A stretch of DNA of 18,755 nt from Thalassiosira profunda. Taxonomy: Eukaryota; Bacillariophyta; Thalassiosirophyceae; Thalassiosirales; Thalassiosiraceae. Position 1 is the first letter of the stretch. Each line of letters opens with the position of its first letter. Below, piece after piece: positions 7,478 through 17,900 of the stretch. Under the pieces are notes generated by a model that saw only the letters and a list, made by a program, of their open reading frames with translations, was not told where the DNA came from and searched no databases. The stretch spans positions 1 to 18,755 of the forward strand of contig JALLAP010000147.1 of the NCBI GenBank assembly GCA_036939355.1. Reading direction: 5' to 3'. Position numbers and translations under genes: made by a program.

Positions 7478-9679
7478 ATGGACGCCTTCGAGAAGGAATC
7501 CAAGCTCCACGAGCGCCGCGCCGCGCGGCAGCGGCAGATGCGGCTGATGGAAGAGGCCGCCTCCGGATTGCCCCTCAATCTCGATGATTCCGAGGCCGAG
7601 GCCGGTCCGAGGGACGCCGTGGCCGGGGCGCCCTCGCCCACCGGCCCTCCCACCCTGGCCGACGTGCGGAGCCACAACTTTTTGATTGACGATGACGAAG
7701 GCGACGAGGACGAGGGGCCTCCCAGCGTGTTTGCGGCGGCCAATCTGTGGACGCGGAACAGCGCCACGAACCTCAAGCTGGACGACGAGAAGATGGGCTT
7801 CATCGCCGGGAGCGGCGGCGAGGAGCGCCGCGAGAGCCGGGACTGGCTGCAGCGGGCGGCCAAGCGGCTGAGCGGAGACCGCCGCGCCGGGCACGCCGAC
7901 AGCGAGGGAGACGACTTTCGTCAGCGGTCCGGGCTCAGCTTGCCCACGTGCTGCCTCCTCCACCGCCGGGCCCTCGCCGCCTCTCTGATGATCGCGACCC
8001 TGCTCATCGTATTGATTGCAATAGTGGCACCGGGCGCCAAGAACTCGCAGGATCACGAGGGCGGGGCCCTGCCGCCCTGGGCCCATCCCCCAAAGGGTCC
8101 GTCGGGAAGCGTGTCAGGATACCTCTCCGCGGCGCAGCGAGAAAAGTTCGACCGGATCAAGGATCGCATTTTGGAGCACGGGGTATCCCACGCGTCGACG
8201 CTGGAAGACGAGAGTTCTCCGCAGTACAAGGCGCTGACGTGGTTGGTTAGGGATGACGAACGGCAGTTGGACGTGACGCCCTTCGATGACGAGGGAGCAC
8301 AGTTCTCCGCCGGGGATGTTGACGAGGAACGCGCGCTGTTCAATCGCTACGCCCTGGCGGTATTGTGGTTCCAGACCACGGACCTGCGCATCGTGGAGCA
8401 ATCCATGACCGCAAGTGACATTGAAGATCCGTTCGACAACGCCGTCGATCCAATGGAGTTCACCCAAGAGGACGTGGCGTGGCACCGCAGCCAAAATTGG
8501 ATGACGGGACGAGGTCTGTGTCTGTGGCAGGGCGTCACCTGCCACTCCAAGGAGGAGGACGGAGACGAAAAGTACGACGGCGACTTTTACGTGTCCATCT
8601 TGAACTTAACCGACAACAACGTCAAGGGCGTGGTGCCGCGGGAGGTGTACACGGGCTTCGAGAAGCTGAAGGCGCTGGACCTGAGTCGGAACGGGATGAA
8701 GGGGACGATCGGACGGGAATTGGGGATGCTGAAGGATTTGGAAGACTTGTTTCTCTTCGAGAACGGCTTCTCCGGAACCATTCCGGACGAGATCGGTTAC
8801 AAGCTGCGCAACCTCTACAATCTGTACATCAACGACAACAGGTTTCGGGGGACGCTTCCACCGAGCATTGGCGACCTGACCAAATTGCGTGGGGCCAGCC
8901 TCTTCAAGAATCGCTTGGAGGGCAGGATACCCGACTCGCTGGGAAACCTGAAGGACCTCATCGCGCTCTATCTCGACTCAAACAAGTTCACGGGACCTGT
9001 TCCGGCGAGCATTGGATCCCTGGCATCGATGATTGATTTGCGCCTCCGCGACAACGACCTCTCTGGGACAATTCCTGCCGAGTTCGGCAATTTGGACAAT
9101 TTGGAGACTCTCTATCTGGACTCGAATGCGAAGATCAAGGGAACGATTCCCGCGGAGCTCTCCAACCTTGCAAAGCTGACCGAACTTCACTTGTACGAAA
9201 TGGACCTCACTGGAACGCTGCCGCCCGAGCTTGGCCTTTTGGACGGCCTCGTGTACTTGTATCTCGACACCAATCAACTGAAAGGGACCATACCCGAAGA
9301 ATGGGGAGGGATGCGGGATCTGGAGCAGCTATTCCTCACTGGCAATGACTTGAGTGGCCGGCTCCCAGTATCAATACGCGGCTTGAAGTCGCTGGAGATG
9401 CTTCGTGCTGCTGACAACGAACTCTCTGGCCCCATTCCAAGCGATATTGGCAAGCTGACAAAGCTTGAATACATTTATCTCGAGGGAAACAACTTTAGCG
9501 GCAACGTTCCGCCAGAATTAGGAGAGCTGACCAAGCTGAAGGCACTGCACCTGCACGAGAGCAGTTTGGTCGGGGAAATGCCGTCGGAGATTTGCAAGTT
9601 GCAGCAGGATTTCGTACTGCAGGATCTCACGGCCGACTGCGAGGACATCGCCTGCTCTTGCTGCAAATGCAACTCTTAG
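7478..9679 (+). CDS. Type II single-pass membrane protein with extracellular plant-type LRRs
   Basis: A single 733-residue frame from ATG 7478 to TAG 9677-9679. The N-terminal ~160 residues are hydrophilic and presumably cytosolic, with an acidic patch 'DDDEGDEDEG' (71-80). One membrane segment lies at about 165-184 ('AASLMIATLLIVLIAIV'). The luminal or extracellular part has the 'LTWLVRDDERQLD' segment and a cap with 'LCLWQGVTC'. About 14 LRRs of the plant-type 24-residue consensus LxxLxLxxNxLxGxIPxxLGxLxx follow (about 371-710), and a Cys-rich tail 'CEDIACSCCKC' ends the protein. This is the typical layout of diatom LRR membrane proteins. LRRs usually bind ligands or partner proteins. There is no kinase domain, so any signalling would need partners. 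No introns or frame breaks. Confidence 0.88.
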   Translation: MDAFEKESKLHERRAARQRQMRLMEEAASGLPLNLDDSEAEAGPRDAVAGAPSPTGPPTLADVRSHNFLIDDDEGDEDEGPPSVFAAANLWTRNSATNLKLDDEKMGFIAGSGGEERRESRDWLQRAAKRLSGDRRAGHADSEGDDFRQRSGLSLPTCCLLHRRALAASLMIATLLIVLIAIVAPGAKNSQDHEGGALPPWAHPPKGPSGSVSGYLSAAQREKFDRIKDRILEHGVSHASTLEDESSPQYKALTWLVRDDERQLDVTPFDDEGAQFSAGDVDEERALFNRYALAVLWFQTTDLRIVEQSMTASDIEDPFDNAVDPMEFTQEDVAWHRSQNWMTGRGLCLWQGVTCHSKEEDGDEKYDGDFYVSILNLTDNNVKGVVPREVYTGFEKLKALDLSRNGMKGTIGRELGMLKDLEDLFLFENGFSGTIPDEIGYKLRNLYNLYINDNRFRGTLPPSIGDLTKLRGASLFKNRLEGRIPDSLGNLKDLIALYLDSNKFTGPVPASIGSLASMIDLRLRDNDLSGTIPAEFGNLDNLETLYLDSNAKIKGTIPAELSNLAKLTELHLYEMDLTGTLPPELGLLDGLVYLYLDTNQLKGTIPEEWGGMRDLEQLFLTGNDLSGRLPVSIRGLKSLEMLRAADNELSGPIPSDIGKLTKLEYIYLEGNNFSGNVPPELGELTKLKALHLHESSLVGEMPSEICKLQQDFVLQDLTADCEDIACSCCKCNS

Positions 9680-9784
9680 CTTTCGATTGCATATGTTGCT
9701 CTGTAAAAGTAATGTAGAAGAAAACATCGCTAGGTTATGTGGGCATCTTCTGCATAGATGCGCTTCGAACTATCCGCCTCCAGG

Positions 9785-11800
9785 TCATAGGTTGAGACGG
9801 CCGCACCGAAGATTATTGATGCGGAGGAGCCCGCCTCCAAAGACACCGGCAATCTGTTGATACTCAGGGTCGTTTTGATTGACGACGCGCCCGTTGACGC
9901 TGACAATTCCATTTCGAATGACGACATTGCGAAGGACACCATTCTGTGCGCCTTGATCAGCTCCACCACCAGCGGGCTGGGCCTGGAGCTGTGGCTGGGG
10001 AACCACGAGGCCATTCGCGAACACGAGCCTATGGCCTACTCCACGCTCGACACGACGGCTTTGCGCATCGTAGATGCTCCCGTTGACCACCGCGTTCCCC
10101 TCAATGGTGCAGTTGCCGTAAACATAAAGCCTCTCGGCGATAACCGCATTTCCTCTGATGCTTCCACGGTTGCGGACGAAGACAGACCCATTGATCAGAA
10201 CATTTCCCTCCACGACAATAGCACCGTCTCCGCTCACGTTGCCCACAATTGTAGCATTGCCTTGTAGAGTTGCAGCCTCGAACGCATACGTCTCCATTTA
10301 CCGTTGCGTTGCCTCCGATTGTCACATTTGCATTCCGATAAACCATCAGAGATCCATTGACAGTTGCATTGCCACCAATGGTTCCGTTGGCGTCAACACG
10401 AACGTTTCCATTATGGACAGCATTGCCAGTGATTTGCCCAATCGGATACGCGACGTTCACCTGTCTAGGAGCAGCAGCTAGCTGGCGGGCGTTTCTGGGC
10501 GCCCTTTCGTTGGAAGCAGTCGGTTTCTGCTTGGTAGGAGACGGGAGCAAAGACTGAATCTTCTGTTCGTCGGTGATCCCAGCCTCGGCGAGAACCTTGC
10601 GTCCGGCCGCGTGGCGCCGGTCCCTGTCGACCTGCTCCATTTCTTGGGGGGTGGTAAAGAGCTTGCACTTGCCACAAGCGCACGCGGTGCCAGGATCAAG
10701 CGGATGCTGACAGAAGTGGGAGTAGTTGGCCACCTTCTCTCCGCAGAGGTAGCACGAAAATTTGCCGCACTTGCATGTGATTTTGTTACAGCCATCGGCC
10801 TTCATGTACTCCTGCTGGCAATGGGGACAGAAGCGTTTGGCTGCTTGGGACATAGCCTCGCTGACACGAAGTTTGGGGTCCTTCCGATCCGCTTTGGCCT
10901 TGCGAGCCTCGTCGCACGTCGAGCTCTCATGGAAGACATCATTACAGCCGGTGCAGTATTTGACATCACACTCTGGGCAGCGTACCCAAGGGTAATTGCC
11001 ACCATCCAGCCAGCCCACGTAGGCGCACTTGGGGCAAGTCCTGTTGGGCGGCGAAAAGGAGAGTAAGATCATTGAACATAACATCTTGCCTTGTCAAAAC
11101 GATTCGCAGTGCCTCACCACTGGTTGCCGAGCCCCGCCTCCTTCACATTCGCCCGAAAGACACGATCAGTCACTCGAGTCTTCAGCTTGGGCGATAGGAC
11201 GCCATCGGCGTTGAGCAGCTCGGTTGAGTACTTGTGCTTGCAGTCGGCTTCGGCGATGCACTTGAACGCCACGCAGTTGTTCCCGTCAAGCTGTTCGGAG
11301 ACGTAGGAATTGATGCATCCCCGGCAAACGAGGTGCCCGCTCCCAGCACTGCATTCGAGCAGATCTGCGAGTGGATGATCCACATAGCAGCAGAGACACT
11401 CGGACTCGGGGCCCTGCGTGGGAGCATCGAAGCTATCGCCCAGCGTCAAGTCGATCAAGTCAACAACCGCTTGCTCCACTTTTGCGCCAGCGGAATCGCT
11501 CTTCAGTTTCGTGTTCAACTCTGGGATGCCCTCGATCTCCCCAAGAAGTTGCGCGTCTGTCACGTTGAATTCCCTCAGCGGACGCTTCTTCTTGACGAAG
11601 ATCTTAATGTGCGCGACCTCGCCCGCTTTGCCTCCGCCATTGCTATTCACAACAGCTGTCAAGGCGTTGAACGTATCAGCAAACTTATAATCGTAGGAGC
11701 GATGAACTGAATCGATCCACGCAACGGAGACACCAGGGAAGGCATTCTGGAGCGTCCATCGCGATTGCCAGAAGTATTCTTTGCTCTGCGTTGGCGCCAT
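9785..11800 (-). CDS. RBR-type E3 ubiquitin ligase fused to a C-terminal hexapeptide beta-helix
   Basis: Exon 1 is 11118-11800 (ATG 11800) and exon 2 starts at 11040. A helical 'LQNAFPGVSVAWID' segment at 17-30 resembles a CUE-type fold. RING1 spans C135-C187. The IBR has all eight ligands (C230, C233, C249, C252, C257, C260, H265, C270). RING2/Rcat spans C299-C338, with 'DGCNKITC' placing the expected catalytic Cys at C312. RBR ligases accept ubiquitin on this Cys from an E2 and pass it to the substrate. After a linker (about 343-430), seven coils of an 18-residue repeat follow (431-557), built from hexapeptides like [ILV]-x-G-N-[AV]-x. A frame change occurs at about 10287-10292; skipping one base (10289) or adding two continues the repeat. 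Corrected length is about 645 residues, stop at 9785. The RBR call is firm; the beta-helix is a pattern-based inference. Confidence 0.85.
10052..10433 (-). repeat. Tandem 18-residue hexapeptide coils inside the RBR gene
   Basis: Seven protein-level repeats begin ITGNAV, IGGNAT, IGGNAT, LQGNAT, VEGNVL, IRGNAV and IEGNAV. Most units are 18 residues, i.e. three hexapeptides, one turn of a left-handed parallel beta-helix; the second unit is 20. The DNA copies are diverged, so this is an old protein repeat rather than a recent tandem duplication. Confidence 0.7.
11041..11117 (-). other. Intron of the RBR gene
   Basis: 77 bp, GTGAGG...CCCAACAG on the minus strand. Splicing joins CAG-TG to G-ACT and gives 'QWTCPKC', which supplies the first two IBR zinc ligands. 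Without splicing the frame stops at 11114-11116. Confidence 0.85.
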
Positions 11801-11978
11801 TGTCTTTCGTTGCGAGTTGTGAGCCGGAAGGCGTGAAGAGTGCCTTACTTTTTGAAGGTCGAAAAGCTCGTCTTTTCGTCAGTCGAAATACTTCTGTCGA
11901 CTTGCGTCAATGATTCCAACTCCTTTTTTGCAACCAAGGTGACTTGTTGCAACTCTGCTTTCTTTCGCCCACTCAGCG

Positions 11979-13040
11979 TCAAAGGTTCGCAACCACGACG
12001 GCCAGCCACGATCCTGGCGCAGAAGCACCATCATCATCCCCCGCAAGATCCTCATTCCACTCCAGCATTAGCTGCACCACCGTCTTCTCTCCCTCCACCA
12101 CCCTCCCGCCGTGATGCAACGACAGTGTATCTCGACCGGCATCTCCGGCAATCTTGTTCGAGGAGAAGAACAGAATTCCCGATCCCGGCCTGTTCTCCAA
12201 CCGCAGCGGCGGGTCCAGCAGAGGGAAGCAGGTTTCCCCTCCCTTCATGCAGCTTCGGAGGCAGATCAACAGTGTGGCATCGCACGGGTCGATGTGCGGG
12301 ACCTGCAAATCGCCCTCGCGGTATTTGACCAGCGTGGCGTCTGTGGTGGTCCAGGAGCCGCGCAAGAGCGACGGAACGAGACTTTCCAGCCCCAGCCGAA
12401 GGGCCGGAGGCAGCTCGTATCGGGTTCCCAGGCTGATCGAGTCCCAATCGACGCTTCCATACTCGGTTCTGTGTATCGGGTCGAGAGACAGCCCCATTAT
12501 CGTCTCCCCCTCCTCGCTCTTCCACCGATCGATGGCCTGCCGGCGCTGTATGATATTTGCACCGAGAATGATGTCCTCCTCCGGCAGCCGATCCGGAAGT
12601 TTTGTGACAGCGTAGACAAACGCCTGGAGTGCAGTATCTGCATCCTCGCCGTTGTTCAGAGGAGCTGCGTACTCTGCAGGTATCAAATCGTCATCGATAA
12701 GATGCTGGACGATGGACGCCAACGCTGCATCCTCCTCGGCCCACTTTTGCTTGGAGAAAATATCCTCCTGGTAGGAGGCGGTGGGCGCCAGATTTCCGTG
12801 TTGCAATTCGGTATCCACCAATTTTCGCATTGACGCGGTTTGCTCGGCGGACAGAACGTCCGGCAGGGAGAGTATGAGCGGCCCAGCGGGGCACCCATCG
12901 CCCTCGGTTCGCCATACCGGATGCACCATCGCACGTGATGGGTGCGTCGGAGTTGAAAAGCCATCAGCGCCGAGGAGGCAGCCAGCGGCGAGGAAAGCCC
13001 ACATCTTATGCACGATGAAAACCGATGCCCCCCTGCGCAT
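11979..13040 (-). CDS. 2OG-Fe(II) oxygenase, prolyl 4-hydroxylase-like, with N-terminal targeting sequence
   Basis: ATG at 13040, 353 residues, TGA at 11979-11981. The catalytic core is clear: 'VKYREGDLQVPHID' gives the iron-binding H249-x-D251. 'CMKGGETCFP' (264-273) is the conserved GGET-FP turn, and 'LHHGGRVVEGEK' supplies the distal His (H309, possibly H310) and the 2-oxoglutarate-binding K319. This is the P4H-type double-stranded beta-helix fold; the substrate cannot be told. Residues 13-26 ('MWAFLAAGCLLGAD') are signal-peptide-like, followed by 'GFSTPTHP', where Phe could be the +1 residue of a diatom plastid presequence (ASAFAP-type). ER or plastid location is therefore possible. Met13 is an alternative start. 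It runs in the same direction as the RBR gene, 178 bp apart. Confidence 0.85.
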   Translation of the reverse strand: MRRGASVFIVHKMWAFLAAGCLLGADGFSTPTHPSRAMVHPVWRTEGDGCPAGPLILSLPDVLSAEQTASMRKLVDTELQHGNLAPTASYQEDIFSKQKWAEEDAALASIVQHLIDDDLIPAEYAAPLNNGEDADTALQAFVYAVTKLPDRLPEEDIILGANIIQRRQAIDRWKSEEGETIMGLSLDPIHRTEYGSVDWDSISLGTRYELPPALRLGLESLVPSLLRGSWTTTDATLVKYREGDLQVPHIDPCDATLLICLRSCMKGGETCFPLLDPPLRLENRPGSGILFFSSNKIAGDAGRDTLSLHHGGRVVEGEKTVVQLMLEWNEDLAGDDDGASAPGSWLAVVVANL

Positions 13041-13287
13041 TCCTGGGGGTTACCGCCAAACCTCCGTCGGCCTTCACGGTGCCGCCACGGTGGATTTTGA
13101 GGCCTACCGCCCCGCCCCGCCCCGACCGCGCAGTCGCCTCGCGCCAGCGAGCAAGCCTCTGAGCCTCTCGCTCGAGTTATCTGTTCCCGCCATTTTTGTC
13201 CGCGCGCCCAGCCAAAGCCGCACGCCCGCACATTACATTGCAACTCGCCCTCGCCGCCCCGTATCAGGACCCTAACCTCCGCTGCAA

Positions 13288-14857
13288 ATGAGCCTCTACT
13301 CCGGCCTCGGCGGCGGAGGCCCCTCCGCCCACGACGACGGTGAGCTATATGAATCGAAATTGCAGTGATGGCGTTTCTGTGAACTTTGAACTTTGCACTC
13401 ACATCTTGTGTGCAGTCCTCTCCGCGTCGCCCTCCGATGCCAGTTCCCGAGCCGCACTCGTCGAGGAGATCAAGCGGCGGGGACGGGCGTGCGTTGTAAG
13501 CAAGGCGTATCCGGACGCCGATGCGCTTTATGGAAAGGGCGTCGAGGTGCTGAAATCCCAAGAAGATGACGCGTCTAAGAAGGATGTGGCCATTTTCTAC
13601 TCCAACCGATCTCTGGTGCGGATGCAGATGGGCAAAGTCGCCGAGGCCCTCGAGGACGCCGACGAGGCCGTGAGGTACGATCCCACGTACGTGAAGGCGC
13701 ACTGGCGCCGGGGACAGGCGAGCGGGGCGTGCGGGAATGCCGCCGTTGCCCTGGCCTCCTTCGAGAAGGCGCTGGAATTGGAACCGACCAACAAGGCGCT
13801 GCAGAAGGAGGTGACGGCCGCCAAGGAGCGGAAGGAGAAGGAGGACGAGCTGTTGGCCGCGGCGGAGAAGGCGGCAGCGGAGGGGGGTGGGGAGGGCGAC
13901 GCGGAGATGAACGAGGCTCCCAAACCTGCGGCCGCTCCCAAACCGACCGCCGCTGCAAAGGAGAAACCCAAACAATCTGCGAAAGATTCGGCGGTGAAGG
14001 ACACCGACGGGTCGCTCTTCTCCAAGTCCGACCACGTCCGGGGCTACAAGATCCGCTCCGACGGGAAGAAGACGTCGTACTTCGACCGGGAGATCAGCGA
14101 GGAGGCCAAGAAAATGATCGGGGATATCGCGCCCAAGAAGCTCAGCGATGCGGGAGCAAATGACCATGCGCCCAAGCCGATTGCGGCGGCGGAAGGGACG
14201 AGCGCTTGGAACAAGGCCGGTGAGTGCATATCTTGTGTCAGTGCTGATGGAGTATTGCAAAATCAGTGGCACAGGTTGCAGTGCATTGAGGACCTGGGTT
14301 GTTGCAACATCTTATGCCCACTCCTTCCATTGCAGGCACATGGGAGGAACGCGACGTGACGCCATGGGCCAAAGAAACTCTGAAAGCCCAGCTCCTCACT
14401 GCGGAGTACGTCCTGCCCGACGGCTCGCCCTCCCCCGGAGCCCACGCGGTGGTGTCCAAAGTGACCAAGCTGGAAGGCCACGCCTCCCACGCCGCCGTGC
14501 GGGGGAAGAAGAAGNCACGCGGTGGTGTCCAAAGTGACCAAGCTGGAAGGCCACGCCTCCCACGCCGCCGTGCGGGGGAAGAAGAAGTACATTTACGAGT
14601 TTTCCATTACCCTGCAGTGGGTCCTGACGCTGGGGGACGACCACAAGCAGACCTGCCACGGGGAGATGACGTTCCCGGATGTGGATGGTACTTGCGCTCT
14701 CGGCGAGGGGTACGACATCCATAATTTCGCCGTGGACGGGAGCTCGGCGGCGGGGACGGGACCGCTGCTGGATCGGTTCGTGCGCGATGGTGGGTTGCGG
14801 GAGAGCATCCACAAGGCGATTGACGATTGGGTGGAAATGTTTCGGGCCACGTACTGA
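13288..14857 (+). CDS. TPR-Aha1_N fusion, probable Hsp90 co-chaperone (contains assembly gap)
   Basis: Exons are 13288-13339, 13416-14219 and 14336-14857. Exon 3 holds a 72-bp duplication around an N (14443-14587); with one copy and the N removed the protein is 434 residues in one frame. Three TPRs lie at about 31-64, 75-108 and 109-142. Carboxylate-clamp positions are largely kept: K37, N81, K111 and R115 match K8, N43, K73 and R77 of HOP TPR1, but the second Asn is R41. Such clamps bind the EEVD tail of Hsp90 or Hsp70. A Lys/Ala/Pro-rich linker follows. From about 286, 'GTWEERDVTPWAKETLK', 'VTKLEGHAS' and 'KKKYIYEFSITLQW' mark the N-terminal domain of Aha1, which binds the Hsp90 middle domain and stimulates its ATPase. 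The C-terminal Aha1 domain is absent. Probably cytosolic. Confidence 0.88.
13340..13415 (+). other. Intron 1 of the TPR-Aha1 gene
   Basis: 76 bp, GTGAGC...TTGTGTGCAG, phase 1. It joins 'HDD' to 'VLSASPSD' and contains a plausible branch sequence 'GCACTCAC' about 20 nt before the acceptor. Confidence 0.8.
14220..14335 (+). other. Intron 2 of the TPR-Aha1 gene
   Basis: 116 bp, GTGAGT...CCTTCCATTGCAG, phase 1. Splicing joins 'AWNKA' to 'GTWEERDV' and places the intron at the border between the linker and the Aha1_N domain. Confidence 0.85.
14443..14587. repeat. 72-bp exact duplication around a single N (unmerged contig overlap)
   Basis: 14443-14514 and 14516-14587 are identical and are separated by one N at 14515. 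The 73-bp excess breaks the Aha1_N reading frame; removing it restores 'AHAVVSKVTKLEGHAS' running into 'KKKYIYEF'. Confidence 0.92.
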
Positions 14858-14957
14858 GAGGCAGTGGTGGAATGGGCGTTTGGAGAGGCGGCACATGCAC
14901 TTGCGTAGAATGCCGGAAGACAGAAGATATCGATTGCAACTTCGTCTTTAAGTGCGT

Positions 14958-17900
14958 TCAGTCGCAAACAACAAAGGAATACAAAGCGCCTGCATCCTGT
15001 CCACCTTCATCGTTGGAATGGGAACCTATCAGTGCAACGCCCGACGCCATCGCCACTGCCGACCCAACTTCATCTCCTGACCTTGCACCAACGCTCTGGG
15101 GAGTCACCGAGTCCCGGCCTGACCACGCCAATCCATCATACTGAAAGTAGAACGCGCCGCCTCCACTGTTCAAGCTCCTTGCACCGACAATAATCTTGTC
15201 TTCGTCCATGGCCAAGCTAGTGCCCATCTCGGCGCCTGTTGCCCACTCGGATGGCGTCAGCTTCTCCTCGAACACGAAGTCGCCCTCACCATCTCTCTGG
15301 ACGTAAAGGTACACCGATCCGCTGTCGATGCCTTGATCGTCCCTCATCCGTGCTCCGATGGCTAGCCGCGTTTCTTGTGCGTTGGTCAAAGGATTGGTCG
15401 ACGTTTGAGCTGCGACCGAGTAGCCAAACTGGTCTCCGCCGAGCAGTTCGAACGGCACAATCTTCTGCAGGAATGCCCCCGTATCCGAATAAACGTACAC
15501 GCTTCCACTCCGGCGCCGGCCGATGGTGCCATCCATGGGCGCGCCAACCACCACAACACCCGGGGTTATTGCCACGCTCTGGCCAAAGTTGCCCTGCGAG
15601 TCGACACTCACATCATCCGGAGCAAGCTTGGCAATCTCCAGCCACGACCTGGCCCCGTCACTGTATTGGAAGATGTATGCCGATCCCAAGTTGCCGCGGT
15701 CCTTGTTGGCGCCGATGACAAGCGTGTTCCTATCGATGGCAAGCGAGGACCCAAAGCGTGCCAGAAAGTTGCCATCGCTGGCCAATAGCTCTGCATCTGG
15801 CTCAGTAAAGCCGCCGCTGAGGACGCCATCGAGCCAATAGACTGACACCCGGCCAGTGCTCGCCGTATCGAACGGAGCCGATACTGCGATCCACTCGCTG
15901 CTCAAGGCCACGGCATAGCCGAACTGATCGTAGGACCTGTTCACTTCCTCGCCCTCGAAACCACCGTTGGCGCTAGCCCCTCCGGGAACAATCTCCACCA
16001 CATGCTCCCATTGAGTTGTCGCGTCGTCGAAAGAGATGAGGTACGCGCTGCCCGAGGTATCGTGACGAGGCGAGCCCACAACTCCGTAGATGATACCGTT
16101 TGGTCCTGTGGCCATGTCAAGTGCATGCCCATACGCATCCTTGGCCCTTGTGTCGGACGAGGAGCACTTTTCCAACAAAATCATTCCTGCTCCGTCACAC
16201 TGAACGTCCGGAGGAGGGTTGTTTGGGGTGCATTCCAACGAGTTCACCCATGTCGGTTTGAAGGTTGGATTATCTGTGGGGCTCGCAGTTGTTGCCAATG
16301 GCGTTGGCGGTGGCGTGGGAGGGTTGGTCGGTGTCGCCGTGATTGGCGATGGCGTAGTTCCATCAATGTTTTCGATTGGAGAGGCGGTCGGGCTCCTGAA
16401 TATGGGCGGTGGTGTGGGATCGTTGGTTGGCTGTGGCGTCGGCGGTAGCGAGGGTGGCGCAGTTGTTGGCCACTCATATGAATCCGACGCAAACGATACG
16501 TCCGCGTCTTGGAACGCGTTTTTGTCCAGCAATTTCAGGTACTCCGTCAGATCCGTTGTGTCTTCAAGCGCCTCCATGATGTACGTCAAATGTACATCCG
16601 ATATGTCCGCCGGACCCACCACTCTGATTTCCAACGGGAGCGAGATGGTGGCCAGTCGCCTTCTGATCAATGACGACCTAAGAAGCCTCCTGCTTCTCTC
16701 ATCGTTCTCGGCATAAAACACCGAGATCAACTCGATATCATCCTCGCTGAGCTGCCTATCGATCTTGTCCCTGACGAAGGAGAGGATGGAATTCTCCATC
16801 TCCGGTGGCAACGTGTAGCCTTTGGGCATGTTTTCCAGAACCAAATCGACCGAGTGGACCGTTTCTTTCCTCGCGCTGGGAGAAGGCACGTCAACGACAT
16901 CAACCGGGGTGTCAAATATCCACATACCCGGCGGTGTCGGCTCAGTGGTAGGAGAGCGCGACGGAGACCTGGTACTCGTACCCGTGTCTTTTGCGTCGAC
17001 GTCGTTCGCTTCCTCGACGTTAGAACCACCATCGTCACCGCCAGACCTCATACCGAAGGCCAGTCCCAATATCAAAACGAGGAGCAGCAGCAGGCACACG
17101 GAGAGCATCAGCAATCGCTTCTTCTGCTTTTCTCGCTTCCCCTCTGCCTCGTCTCCCTCCAGCGCGCCCCGCGTGTGGGACTTTGAGCCACCGTCCTCGC
17201 CATGCATAATGGGATCGCTGCTCTCCTTCCAGTTCTGGACGGCCTCGTCCGCGTGAGCGATGACCGCGGCGGTGGCCACCTCGCCATTCCCTCCATGTTC
17301 GCNAGTTCTGGACGGCCTCGTCCGCGTGAGCGATGACCGCGGCGGTGGCCACCTCGCCATTCCCTCCATGTTCGCCCAGGTCTCGCTTGCTTTTCTTCGA
17401 CTTCTTCTTGGACCCTCGCTTACTATCCATCTTCTCCCGGCCCTCTTCCTTGTTCATTGCGTTTCCCGACCTGCCGGGGGATTTTCCGGACCTGTCGCTG
17501 CGATTCACCTTCCCCGACCTGTTGCTCCCGTCAACACTTCCTTTGATCTTCCTCGATCGATCGCTCCCATCTACCGCCGCCAGCTTCTTCTCTAACATTT
17601 CCCCCTCCTTCCTCTCGATGGCGTTGTCCCACGCGCTCGAGCCGAGATCGGCAGTTTCCTCGCCCTCGTTGCTGGTCTCCTCGTCGATGGTGGCAACGGC
17701 ACTCGCGCCCGCCGCGCCGTTCCTTCCCCTCACGCTCGCGTTCTTCGCGGGCGCGGCGGCCTCGCTCCCCTCCACGGTGTCCGCCGAGCTCGTCGCGGCC
17801 GAAATCACGCTCGTCGCTTCCGAGACCGTGGTCGCGCTCATGGTCGCCGTGCTCATCCCCGGCTCGGAGTACGCCGAATCTCCGGTCTCGACGGACTCGA

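Noticed and set aside
7388..8086. Minus-strand frame of 232 residues at the start of the LRR gene
   Set aside because: Gly/Arg/Pro-rich shadow of the LRR N-terminus.
10101..10290. Cys-rich continuation of the first RBR frame past the break
   Set aside because: The residues after about 10290 in that frame are an out-of-frame reading of the GNA repeat. The other frame continues the repeat for several more coils.
10052..10433. Bactofilin-type polymer domain in the RBR gene
   Set aside because: The GNA-containing hexapeptides with three per coil fit a left-handed hexapeptide helix better. Bactofilin cannot be fully excluded without a profile search.
12683..14272. Long minus-strand open frame (529 residues)
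   Set aside because: It is antisense to exon 2 of the TPR-Aha1 gene and overlaps the oxygenase gene in another frame. It is Arg/Gly/Leu-rich with no domain, while both sense genes have clear domains.
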